A DNA stretch of 35,942 bases from SAR202 cluster bacterium bin90 (GTDB lineage Bacteria > Chloroflexota > Dehalococcoidia > Lucifugimonadales > JADFKI01), in NCBI GenBank assembly GCA_002238855.1, contig MPND01000006.1, positions 1-35,942 on the forward strand, written 5' to 3'. Below are positions 8,978 to 16,053 of this stretch, piece after piece. Position 1 is the first letter of the stretch, and each line of letters begins with the position of its first letter. The position numbers were made by a program, and so were the translations under genes. Below the pieces are notes generated by a model. It was not told where the DNA came from, ran no database searches, and worked only from the letters and a program-made list of their open reading frames with translations.

Positions 8978-9907
8978 TCAGCCTCCGGTTTCTGGCAGGT
9001 TTTGCGCCTGTCGGATGCCGTCCGCGAGCAGATTGATGCCAATGACGAGCGACGCCATCGCCATTCCCGGTGCAAGAGCGGCAAGCGGCACCTGTCCGAT
9101 ATGGCGGAAGTTCTCGCTGACCATCAGGCCCCAGGACGACGAAGGTGGCTGAACGCCCAGCCCGAGGAAGCCGAGCCCTGCCGTCAGCAGCAGGGCGAAG
9201 CTCATACGAATTGCGGCTTCGACCGCAACCACCGGTAGAACATTCGGCAGTATCTCGCGGAACATGATGTAAATCGTAGGCTCGCCCCTGAGCCTTGCGC
9301 TTTGCACAAATTCAAGGGGCTTGATCGCAAGCGCTGCGCTGCGAATTACGCGGCTGTTGTTTGGCATAAAAGAAATGCCGATCGTGAGTATGACGAGCCA
9401 GGACTCGTCCAGGTCGCTGAACCTCTGCCTGCTCATGTTGATGACAAGGATGGCGAGCAGCAGCGACGGAATCGCAAGGAACCAGTCCACAAAACGCATG
9501 ATGATCTGGTCGATCTTGCCGCCAAAGTATCCGCTTGTTACGCCGACAATCGTGCCGAGCGTCACGCCGAGTATCGTGCCGAGCGTGGCGATCCATACGA
9601 TTGATCGGGATCCAGCGAGGACGCGGCTCAGCACATCTCGTCCCTTGTCGTCAGTGCCGAGCCAATGCTCTGCGCTGGGGCCGGTGAAACGAAGTTCCAG
9701 ATCGTATTCGGTAGGCGGGTACGGCGTTATCCAGGTGCCCAGGATTGCGACTATGATATGGATGAGGATTATTGCGAAGGCAACTCGCCCTGTGTTCGTT
9801 TTGAGAACGAGCGCAAGTCCACTTTTTGCGGCGTTCCCGGCGCGAACCAGGGCAGACGGCCTGCCGCCTTCCAGTTCCGGTTGAACTAAGGAATCCTGAA
9901 CAGCCAT
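8978..9907 (-). CDS. Peptide/nickel-type ABC transporter permease, DppC-like
   Basis: A 309-residue inner-membrane permease with a cytoplasmic N-terminal stretch of about 40 residues, one membrane segment, the DppC hallmark HWLGTDDKGRDVLSRVLAGSR, and five further segments. The EAA loop that contacts the ATPase is visible at SARLRGEPTIYIMFREILPN. A GLGFLGLGVQPPSSSWG block, typical of DppC/OppC, follows. Its ATG overlaps the stop of the partner permease by one base (TAATG), and its own stop lies 3 bases before the ATPase start, so the three are translationally coupled. Confidence 0.95.
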   Translation of the reverse strand: MAVQDSLVQPELEGGRPSALVRAGNAAKSGLALVLKTNTGRVAFAIILIHIIVAILGTWITPYPPTEYDLELRFTGPSAEHWLGTDDKGRDVLSRVLAGSRSIVWIATLGTILGVTLGTIVGVTSGYFGGKIDQIIMRFVDWFLAIPSLLLAILVINMSRQRFSDLDESWLVILTIGISFMPNNSRVIRSAALAIKPLEFVQSARLRGEPTIYIMFREILPNVLPVVAVEAAIRMSFALLLTAGLGFLGLGVQPPSSSWGLMVSENFRHIGQVPLAALAPGMAMASLVIGINLLADGIRQAQNLPETGG

Positions 9908-10848
9908 TATGCCAGCCTCACTCGTGGATTGAGCCAGCCATAAGTTAGGTCAGCTGCAAGGTTGCTGAATGCATACACGGCGGCGATTACCATTGCGGTG
10001 GACTGCAGCAGCCGTATGTCGCGGGCGTTGATTGCCTGAATGAGCAGACTGCCCATACCCGGGTATGCGAACAGGTTCTCGATGATGATCAGGCCGCCGA
10101 AGAGCCAGCCCACGTTGTTAGCGATAACGGTGATTGTGGGAAGCATGGCGTTGGGCAATACATGCCGCATGACCACCGTCCGCATCGGCAAGCCCTTGAG
10201 GATTGCGGTGCGGACGTAGTTGCTTTCCATCACTTCGATTACATTGGCGCGCGCCATCCTCAGTATGTAAGCGAAAAGTGCGCCGGTAACCGTGAGAATG
10301 GGCATCACAAGGACTTGTGGATTGCCGATTATCGTTTCGCCGGGCAGCATTATGCTCGACGACGGTAACCAGCCAAGGGTAGAGGACAACACGAGCACCA
10401 GGATGATGCCTGTCACGAACTCTGGTAGAGATATAGTCACAAGACCGCCCAGAGTGAGGAAGCGGTCTATCAGCGTGTCCGATTTGACGCCCACGAGGAC
10501 GCCCATGGCTAACCCGAGGGGAACGGCGATGAGGAACGCTCCTACGGCAAGCAGCGACGAGTTGAAGAGGCGACCCGGGACAATACCGGATATTTCCTTG
10601 CCCGAAGCAGCGATTCCGAGGTTGCCCTGTACGGCGCCCGCCACCCAGGTGAGGTAGCGCTCATACGGAGGCATGTCGAGGCCCATTCGCTCGCGCAGCG
10701 CCTTTGTGTTCTCAGGGGTGGCGGCTTGCCCCAGAATGACTGTTGCCGCGTCACCGGGTGCGAACTCGATCAGCGAGAAGATTGCGACGGAGACGGCAAG
10801 CAAGGTCACAACGATGAGCGCGACCCTTACTATGAGAAATCTTGCCAT
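9907..10848 (-). CDS. Peptide/nickel-type ABC transporter permease, DppB-like
   Basis: A 313-residue six-segment permease starting MARFLIVRVALIVVTLLAVS, with the DppB periplasmic block FAPGDAATVILG..MGLDMPPYERYLTWV. The EAA loop is NYVRTAILKGLPMRTVVMRHVLPNAMLP in pattern, and a terminal LADLTYGWLNPRVRL is also typical of the family. The GGAG site is 6 bases before the ATG. It pairs with the DppC-like protein to form the channel; the binding-protein gene is 92 bases upstream with an intercistronic hairpin between them. Confidence 0.95.
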   Translation of the reverse strand: MARFLIVRVALIVVTLLAVSVAIFSLIEFAPGDAATVILGQAATPENTKALRERMGLDMPPYERYLTWVAGAVQGNLGIAASGKEISGIVPGRLFNSSLLAVGAFLIAVPLGLAMGVLVGVKSDTLIDRFLTLGGLVTISLPEFVTGIILVLVLSSTLGWLPSSSIMLPGETIIGNPQVLVMPILTVTGALFAYILRMARANVIEVMESNYVRTAILKGLPMRTVVMRHVLPNAMLPTITVIANNVGWLFGGLIIIENLFAYPGMGSLLIQAINARDIRLLQSTAMVIAAVYAFSNLAADLTYGWLNPRVRLA

Positions 10849-10906
10849 GCCGTCTCCGTTTTCCGTTTATTTTCCAATAATGAATGTAATTTCTAGAGCA
10901 AATTCT

Positions 10907-10926
10907 CGGTTCCTTCTGAGGGACCG
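10907..10926 (-). terminator. Intercistronic hairpin between the binding-protein and permease genes
   Basis: CGGTTCC (10907-10913) and GGGACCG (10920-10926) form a 7-bp stem (one G-T pair) with a 6-base loop, just after the lipoprotein stop codon. No T-run follows on the minus strand. Such hairpins commonly stabilise the binding-protein message or attenuate transcription into permease genes; that role is an inference. Confidence 0.4.
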
Positions 10927-10940
10927 GGTTTCAATTACGG

Positions 10941-12749
10941 CTATTCCTGGAGCCACCACTCTTCTATCAGCCAGTGAGCGAGCGCGGCGTGGGCCTGTAC
11001 GCCCCCAACGTTGTCACGGTGTGCCCAAATTACGGGTGAGTAAGCAAGATAGAGTACAGGGACGTCCTCGATGAGGATTTCCTGCATTTCGCGGAAGTAC
11101 TCCTTGCGCTGATTCAGGTCAGGGGATGCTGCCGCGAGATCAAGAAGCTCGTCAAGACGAGGGTTGTTGTAGAAGGACTCGTTCCAGACAGTGCCACCTC
11201 TAAGCTGAACGTCAATGGCGGCGTTAGCTGGCCTGCCGCCCCAGTTGCTTGTCACGAACGGGCAGCATGGGTCCATCCACTGAGCTTCCCAGTACGAAGC
11301 AGTGTCGTGTGTGGCGATTTCGACGTTGATGCCGGCTGCGGCGACGGACTCCTTGAAGGCGAGAGCTGCCTCAAGCTGGAAACCAATGTCGGAAGTGTTC
11401 AGCGTGACATCGAGGCCGTCGGGATAGCCGGCGGCGGCCAGGTATTCTTTAGCCCTCGCAATGTCCTGCTTGATGATGGGCTGCTCGTCCCAGTAATACT
11501 GGTCGTTGACGCCCACCGGGTGGTCATTTGCGGGCGATCCGCGCCCGAACTGCGCCGCCTGGACTACGAAGTCGCGGTCAACGGCGTACTGCATCGCCTT
11601 CCGCACGTTCTTGTCAGCGAATATGGGGTCAGCCAATCCCTGGAACTTGTCCCAGCCATCCACACCCTGCAGGTGCGAGTAGGCCGTATGCATGTCAATG
11701 ACAACCACGTCCGCCGACGGAGTGTCGGATATGCGAATCTCAGGGTTACCCGCAAACGCCCCAAGCGAAGCTATAGGGGGAGTGGGCACCACATCGAGCG
11801 CACCTGTCTTAATTGCCTCGATGCGGGTTATCTGCTCGGGTATGTAGAAGAAGACAACCTCGTCGGCGTAGGGCCTGCCATCACGCCAGTAGTCGGTGTA
11901 CTTTTCGAACGTGGAGCGCTCAGTAGGGTTGTGTGATGTCATCACATAAGGACCGGAACCGTGCTCCTCATTGGTGAGAGTTTCGCCTGCAATTCCGTTT
12001 GGCACAATCCGGGCGTGATAGTCGGTCATGTCTCCCATCAGGAAGGCGTTGGGCGCGCCCAAGTTAAGTACGACCGTGTTTTCGTCCGGTGTATCAATTG
12101 TGTCAATGTAAGAAATCTGCCCCTTCAGAGGCGACGCCGAATCTTCTGCTCTGATACGGTCGAGCGTATATTTTATGTCGGCTGATGTGAGCGCGTTGCC
12201 GCTGTGGAATTTGTTGCCTGTGCGCAAATTGAAAGTGTACTGCGACAGGTCGTCGCTTGAAGACCACGACTCAACAGCCCAAGGGGTAATCTCGCCGTCG
12301 TACCAGTACATGACGATGCTGTCGTAAGCGATTTCGCCGTATGGCGACTGCGCTTGAGACAGGCCCGCAAGCATGGGGTCTAGTTGTCCCTGATCAAGGA
12401 AGCCGACGCGAAGCGTGCCACCGTACTGAGGCTCCAGGTTGGGAAGTGAGGGAACGGCAGTAACTTCTACCTGCACAAGCTTCTCGACTTCGACCTCTTT
12501 GATGACCTCAACCTCAACCTCGACCTCTTTCACCACCTCCACGGGAACCTCAACGGCTACCTCTTTCTGTACCTCAACCTCCTTCACCACCTCAACCTCT
12601 TTGACGACCTCAACCTCCTTCACCACCTCAACCGGAACTTCTCTCTCTACGATTTGTGTCTCTCCTGCGCAGGCGATTGCCGCCAACGCGACAATTGACA
12701 CCAGCGCCATGACCAAGGCGAATGGCCTTGCCCTTCTACCAAATAACAT
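10941..12749 (-). CDS. Extracellular solute-binding lipoprotein, family 5 (peptide/nickel type)
   Basis: A 602-residue secreted lipoprotein. Residues 1-26 are a basic then hydrophobic signal peptide ending in a lipobox (AAIAC), with C27 as the lipidated cysteine. Residues 34-96 are a low-complexity Val/Glu/Lys stalk of roughly six-residue repeats. The SBP_bac_5 domain begins at about 108 with YGGTLRVGFLDQGQLDP and includes the ESWSSSDDLSQYTFNLR and KFHSGNALTSADIKYTLDRI blocks. It delivers an unknown solute to the permeases encoded downstream; family 5 proteins bind peptides but also sugars, amines and opines. AAGGAG sits 5 bases before the ATG. A TetR gene lies directly upstream on the same strand and shares its promoter motif. 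Confidence 0.95.
   Translation of the reverse strand: MLFGRRARPFALVMALVSIVALAAIACAGETQIVEREVPVEVVKEVEVVKEVEVVKEVEVQKEVAVEVPVEVVKEVEVEVEVIKEVEVEKLVQVEVTAVPSLPNLEPQYGGTLRVGFLDQGQLDPMLAGLSQAQSPYGEIAYDSIVMYWYDGEITPWAVESWSSSDDLSQYTFNLRTGNKFHSGNALTSADIKYTLDRIRAEDSASPLKGQISYIDTIDTPDENTVVLNLGAPNAFLMGDMTDYHARIVPNGIAGETLTNEEHGSGPYVMTSHNPTERSTFEKYTDYWRDGRPYADEVVFFYIPEQITRIEAIKTGALDVVPTPPIASLGAFAGNPEIRISDTPSADVVVIDMHTAYSHLQGVDGWDKFQGLADPIFADKNVRKAMQYAVDRDFVVQAAQFGRGSPANDHPVGVNDQYYWDEQPIIKQDIARAKEYLAAAGYPDGLDVTLNTSDIGFQLEAALAFKESVAAAGINVEIATHDTASYWEAQWMDPCCPFVTSNWGGRPANAAIDVQLRGGTVWNESFYNNPRLDELLDLAAASPDLNQRKEYFREMQEILIEDVPVLYLAYSPVIWAHRDNVGGVQAHAALAHWLIEEWWLQE
12462..12650 (-). repeat. Tandem imperfect repeat coding the Val-Glu-Lys stalk of the binding lipoprotein
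   Basis: The DNA is a run of degenerate 18-base units (such as GAGGTGGTGAAGGAGGTT) encoding variations of VEVVKE. The alternation of Val with charged residues suggests an extended stalk that holds the binding domain away from the membrane. The opposite strand shows a Ser/Thr-rich open frame, which is only a shadow of the repeat. Confidence 0.85.
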
Positions 12750-12797
12750 ACATTCTCCTTTCGAGATTATTCTTATGTTTCATTAAAGTCTTATACT

Positions 12798-12820
12798 GCG
12801 TTCAATAAGTAAGTGAACGC
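12798..12820. repeat. Inverted repeat in the leader of the binding-protein gene
   Basis: GCGTTCA (12798-12804) and TGAACGC (12814-12820) are perfect 7-bp arms separated by 9 bases, between the predicted promoter and the start of the lipoprotein gene. It could be an operator or a leader hairpin; nothing decides between these. Confidence 0.4.
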
Positions 12821-12844
12821 TCGCATTCAAAACTACCGCATTAC

Positions 12845-12874
12845 AATATACATAATTGGCGGTGTATAGGTCAA
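12845..12874 (-). promoter_or_regulatory. Predicted promoter of the ABC transporter operon, with shared TetR-type motif
   Basis: Read on the minus strand: TTGACC (12874-12869), 18 bases, then TATATT (12850-12845), about 95 bases before the lipoprotein start. The -10 box lies inside the 12-mer AATATACATAAT (plus strand 12845-12856), which recurs exactly over the -10 of the TetR gene's own promoter. ATACA (12848-12852) and TGTAT (12863-12867) form an interrupted dyad. Binding by the TetR protein is an inference. Confidence 0.6.
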
Positions 12875-12879
12875 TAAAC

Positions 12880-12930
12880 GACAGAAGCGAGGGACTGTCC
12901 CTGAAAGAGGAACAAACCCTCGCTTCTGTC
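12880..12930 (-). terminator. Long perfect inverted repeat after the TetR gene
   Basis: GACAGAAGCGAGGG (12880-12893) and CCCTCGCTTCTGTC (12917-12930) are perfectly complementary over 14 bp with a 23-base loop, 25 bases beyond the TetR stop. No clear T-run follows, but the stem length makes it a plausible terminator separating the TetR transcript from the operon promoter located just beyond it. Confidence 0.55.
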
Positions 12931-12954
12931 TCGCTGCCATCTTGCGACGAGTGG

Positions 12955-13551
12955 TTACAAGCCCGCAACCCCGCTGTTGAATATGTGCCACAGCTTGTTG
13001 CTGTCGCCTACCGGTAGGTCTTCGCTGCCAAAGTGGTTGAGCGTATTCACAGCCTGAATCAGCCCATAAAACTGTAATGCAGCGGCTTTAAGATCAACGT
13101 CCGCGCTGACCTCGCCCTTCTGTACTCCCACCGTGAGTTGAGCCTCTATCATCGCAAGATGCTTGTCTATCGATGCCTGCATCAGAGAACGCAACTCGTC
13201 GTCGCCGTTCATCAGAACTTCTGCGATGACAAAGAAGGAAACGCCGGTCAGAGTGGAGGGCGCGACATTGTGATGCAGCACCTGTTCCAGCCTTTTCAGG
13301 CCCGAGTCGGGGTCGCCGTCTATCAGATCGATGCGCTGAGTGAGCCTGAAGTCGATGTCCTCGATCAGACCCGCCAGGATCCGCTTCTTGCCGCTGAAGT
13401 GGCGGTATATGGCACCCTCGCTCACACCAACCGCGCGTGCGAGATTGCCAATCGTGAGAGACTGCATGCCGTGTTCGGTTATCACAGCACGCGCAGCGTC
13501 AATGATCTCTCGTTTTCTTACGCTCGTGGGACGGCGCGATCTTATGACCAT
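12955..13551 (-). CDS. TetR/AcrR-family transcriptional regulator
   Basis: A protein of about 198 residues. The N-terminal DNA-binding domain runs KREIIDAARAVITEHG, SLTIGNLARAVGVSEGAIYRHF and KKRILAGLI, the classic TetR three-helix pattern with the helix-turn-helix at about residues 32-54. The C-terminal two thirds is helical and ligand-binding, without a recognisable subfamily. The ATG at 13551 was chosen over an in-frame GTG at 13566; neither has a convincing ribosome binding site and the predicted transcript leader is short in both cases. It lies between the GMC oxidoreductase gene and the transporter operon on the same strand. A near-identical promoter core precedes both this gene and the lipoprotein gene, which suggests autoregulation plus control of the transporter. 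Confidence 0.9.
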   Translation of the reverse strand: MVIRSRRPTSVRKREIIDAARAVITEHGMQSLTIGNLARAVGVSEGAIYRHFSGKKRILAGLIEDIDFRLTQRIDLIDGDPDSGLKRLEQVLHHNVAPSTLTGVSFFVIAEVLMNGDDELRSLMQASIDKHLAMIEAQLTVGVQKGEVSADVDLKAAALQFYGLIQAVNTLNHFGSEDLPVGDSNKLWHIFNSGVAGL

Positions 13552-13586
13552 TTCTACCAAGTCCACACAGTTCAGGGTAGATAGCG

Positions 13587-13615
13587 AATATACATAATGT
13601 GTATGAGAAGGTCAA
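13587..13615 (-). promoter_or_regulatory. Predicted promoter and operator of the TetR gene
   Basis: Read on the minus strand: TTGACC (13615-13610), 17 bases, TATATT (13592-13587). A dyad ATACA-TAATG-TGTAT (13590-13604) overlaps the -10 box and spacer, where a TetR repressor would block RNA polymerase. The 12-mer AATATACATAAT (13587-13598) is identical to that at 12845-12856. Confidence 0.6.
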
Positions 13616-13718
13616 TTGCAGCCCAACTGCATCAAGCGAATATCGCTCGATGGGAGAATGATAATTGTAGAGTGTCGACCAAAAAGTACCTATTTGAAAT
13701 CGTATGAGAAGACGGTGG

Positions 13719-15269
13719 TCAACTGCCCTTGATAAGGTCGGCTGCCCGCTCCGCCATGCCGATGACCGTAAGGTTGAGGTTTGCCCGCACGGTATCGGGC
13801 ATGATGGACGCATCAATCACGCGCAGCCCATCAACGCCATGAACCCTGCCGTACTGGTCCACGACTGCCATCGGATCGTCCGAAGGACCCATCTTGCAGG
13901 TGCTCGATACATGGTGCGCGGTTACGACCTCGCGCTTCATCCATGCATCCAGGGCATTGTCGTCGCGCAGCACATCATCGGACGGCGCGATCCGCTCTTT
14001 CACTATGGGTGTGAACGCCTCATGCCTGAACAGATCGGCGCACAGCCTGACAGACTCCCGCATTCGAGCGCGGTCGAAAGGATCGTCAAGCAGGTTGAAG
14101 TCCAGGTATGGCGGCTGCCTTGGATCACGGGAGCGCAACCGCAGTTCTCCCTGGCTCAACGCAAGGTAGAGGCATTGGCTCACCCCTATCCCTACCGGGC
14201 GCAAGTGGTCTTGCCCCCTCATCGGTCTTTCGGTAGCGTAGTTGCCCATGAAAATAATCAGGTCGTTCTCGAACGGCGACTCCGATGCCGTGAAACGCAG
14301 CGTAACGGTTCCCGTGGCGACCTGGTTGGTGTTCAGGGGATAGCCATCGCGAGTGCGCCAGGACATGGGAACATCGGGATGGTCTCTCAGATTGCGCCCG
14401 ACACCCGGCAAGTCATGAACGATCGGTATGCCGAATCGCCGCAACTGGTCGGCGGGCCCGATCCCGGACAGAGACAGGATGTGCGGAGACCCGATTGCGC
14501 CCGCACAGAGGATTACCTCATCACCATATACGGAGAACTCGCTGCCATCTTTGGCAACGCGCAGGCCCACCGCTCTACCGCTCTCAAAGATGACGCTATG
14601 CGCGAGACAATTGGGCTCGATGGTCAGACCCGGACGGTCGCGCGCCGGATCAAGATAGCCTATCGCCGTGCTCACACGCACACGCCCATCCATGTTGAAC
14701 GCCAGCGGCCCCACACCTGTGGAATCGGGCAGGTTGTGGTCCTGGCAATCCGGGAAACCGGCGTCCAGGCAAGCCCGGTAGAAGGCTTGCTGCTGCGGTT
14801 CCCATTCCACGGGCTGATGCCTGCGCGCTACTATTGGCCCTACCGTACCATGCAGTTCGTCATCGAAATCCTTGTCCGTTTCTAACTTTCTCAAGTACGG
14901 TAGCACCTTCTCGTACTGCCATTCAGGGTTGCCCCAGCTCGCCCACCTGTCGAAGTCGTCCGGCATTCCTCGCAGAAATTGGGCGTCGTTCACGGCGCTC
15001 GAGCCACCGGTAACTTTGCCGCGTGGGATGTCGATGTAGGCGCGGTCGGTGGCTCTGGCACGGAAATTCCACATCTGCTCGCCCTCCCAGACGGTGGTGT
15101 CCGTGCCAAAGACATACCGAATGGAGTCCGGCATGCTGCGCCTGTCGGGATAGTCAGCGCCCGCATCCAGAAGAAGAACGGTGCGATGCGGGTCCTCCGT
15201 CAGCCGTGCCGCGAGGACCGCCCCAGCCGAACCTGCCCCCACGATGATATGGTCATATCTCTTGTCCAT
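13719..15269 (-). CDS. GMC-family FAD-dependent oxidoreductase (choline dehydrogenase-like)
   Basis: A 516-residue flavoprotein. The N-terminal dinucleotide fold has VGAGSAG (G11, G13, G16) and LLLDAG. The GMC signature 1 region is KVTGGSSAVNDAQFLRG, and signature 2 is GAIGSPHILSLSGIGP. The catalytic pair appears as H453 (HHVSSTCKMG) and an Asn of NLNLT (497/499) in the C-terminal RVIDASIMPDTVRANLNLTVIGMAERAAD block. Members oxidise primary or secondary alcohols to aldehydes or ketones with FAD. The substrate is unknown, but its place upstream of the TetR gene and transporter suggests use on an imported alcohol. No signal peptide is seen. The ribosome binding site is weak. Confidence 0.93.
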   Translation of the reverse strand: MDKRYDHIIVGAGSAGAVLAARLTEDPHRTVLLLDAGADYPDRRSMPDSIRYVFGTDTTVWEGEQMWNFRARATDRAYIDIPRGKVTGGSSAVNDAQFLRGMPDDFDRWASWGNPEWQYEKVLPYLRKLETDKDFDDELHGTVGPIVARRHQPVEWEPQQQAFYRACLDAGFPDCQDHNLPDSTGVGPLAFNMDGRVRVSTAIGYLDPARDRPGLTIEPNCLAHSVIFESGRAVGLRVAKDGSEFSVYGDEVILCAGAIGSPHILSLSGIGPADQLRRFGIPIVHDLPGVGRNLRDHPDVPMSWRTRDGYPLNTNQVATGTVTLRFTASESPFENDLIIFMGNYATERPMRGQDHLRPVGIGVSQCLYLALSQGELRLRSRDPRQPPYLDFNLLDDPFDRARMRESVRLCADLFRHEAFTPIVKERIAPSDDVLRDDNALDAWMKREVVTAHHVSSTCKMGPSDDPMAVVDQYGRVHGVDGLRVIDASIMPDTVRANLNLTVIGMAERAADLIKGS

Positions 15270-15431
15270 TTCAGCCCCGTGCCTGCAAGAAACATCTCTT
15301 AATCAAGGATACCATTTCAGAGTACGGGCAACGCCGTATTGCCGAAGCAAAAGGGCGTTATTTGGCTCTTCAAAGTCCTCACCGCTCACCATTCCCCACT
15401 ACCCGTCAGACACCTTACAGGACTGCTCTGC

Positions 15432-15459
15432 TTGACCATTCCATCAGTCCTGCTACACT
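15432..15459 (+). promoter_or_regulatory. Candidate promoter of the OsmC-NHL-RidA unit
   Basis: TTGACC (15432-15437), 16 bases, TACACT (15454-15459), about 70 bases before the OsmC start. The -35 sequence equals that of the two TetR-linked promoters; the -10 matches 4 of 6 positions. Confidence 0.4.
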
Positions 15460-15528
15460 TGCACCCATCGAACCGCGCTGCCCTTGAGGCGGCGATGCCC
15501 AAGTCAACCGGAAATAAGGTGAACCACT

Positions 15529-16050
15529 ATGACGACCACCGACATTCCACACGAAGTACACGGACCTGAGCTGCCCCGTGGTGGAACGAAGCGCACCCTT
15601 GCCGTTGACTGCGAGCATGTCGAAAAGATGCTCCACAAGGGCACACGCGATCACTTCGTAATCTACTGCGACGAGCCGGAAAGGATGGGCGGCGAGGATG
15701 CCTACCCTCCGCCCCTGACATACATCACCTCCGGTATCGGTTTCTGACTGCTTACTCAGTTGAAGCGGTACGCTACAATGAGAAAAATTGCGATCAACAG
15801 CGCGCGCGTTCATGTCGAGATGGACTACTACCTGTCCGGCTCGGTACTTGCCGGAACGGTGAACAGCGGCGTTACCGAGTTGCGCTCCGAGTTCGAAGTC
15901 AGATCCGACGCAGACGAAGAAGACATCGCCTACGTCATCAGGCTGGCGAAGCGCGGATGCTTCGCCGAGAGGCTTGTGGAAACTGCCGTGCCAATCAAGA
16001 GCACACTCAAACTGAACGGCAAAGAGGCAACGAGCCTCCTGGAGGAGTGA
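15529..16050 (+). CDS. OsmC-like peroxidoxin/thiol reductase, predicted selenoprotein with in-frame TGA (Sec73)
   Basis: Read as one 173-residue protein with TGA at 15745-15747 translated as selenocysteine. The N-terminal half (KGTRDHFVIYCDEPERMGG, then YPPPLTYITSGIGF) stops at the TGA. The same frame continues LLTQLKRYATMRKIAINSARV and runs to TGA 16048, including RGCFAERLV with the second conserved cysteine (C144). In OsmC-type proteins the GFC-LLTQ cysteine is the peroxidatic residue that reduces organic hydroperoxides, so the TGA replaces exactly that residue. A SECIS-like hairpin lies at 15755-15782. AAGGTG sits 7 bases before the ATG. No separate start with a ribosome binding site exists for the second half. 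The NHL gene follows after 3 bases. The alternatives are a pseudogene or a sequencing error. The genome must encode SelA/B/C/D for the Sec reading to hold; none of these is in the window. Confidence 0.85.
15755..15782 (+). promoter_or_regulatory. Bacterial SECIS-like stem-loop downstream of the in-frame UGA
   Basis: CTCA (15755-15758) pairs with TGAG (15779-15782), TTG (15760-15762) with CAA (15776-15778), and AGCG (15764-15767) with CGCT (15771-15774). This gives 11 base pairs with a bulged G at 15759, one A-A mismatch and an apical GTA loop. The loop G lies about 20 bases after the UGA, within the 16-37 spacing of the bacterial SECIS consensus, and the loop has the G-U seen in the E. coli fdhF element. 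The element is inside the coding sequence, as expected for bacteria. Confidence 0.72.
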
Positions 16051-16053
16051 CCG

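Noticed and set aside
12439..12786. A Ser/Thr-rich open frame on the plus strand
   Set aside because: It is the antisense reading of the Val-Glu-Lys repeat in the binding-protein gene.
13704..14885. A 393-residue open frame on the plus strand
   Set aside because: It lies wholly antisense to the GMC oxidoreductase, has no family resemblance and arises from high GC content.
15748..15768. An alternative hairpin CTGCTT/AAGCGG right after the TGA as the SECIS
   Set aside because: Its loop is only about 10 bases from the UGA, too close for the bacterial model, and it is weaker than the 11-bp stem at 15755-15782.
15760..16050. A separate small gene encoding only the second half of the OsmC fold
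   Set aside because: It is in the same frame as the first half, has no ribosome binding site or good start codon, and lacks the catalytic residue; reading through the TGA explains both parts.
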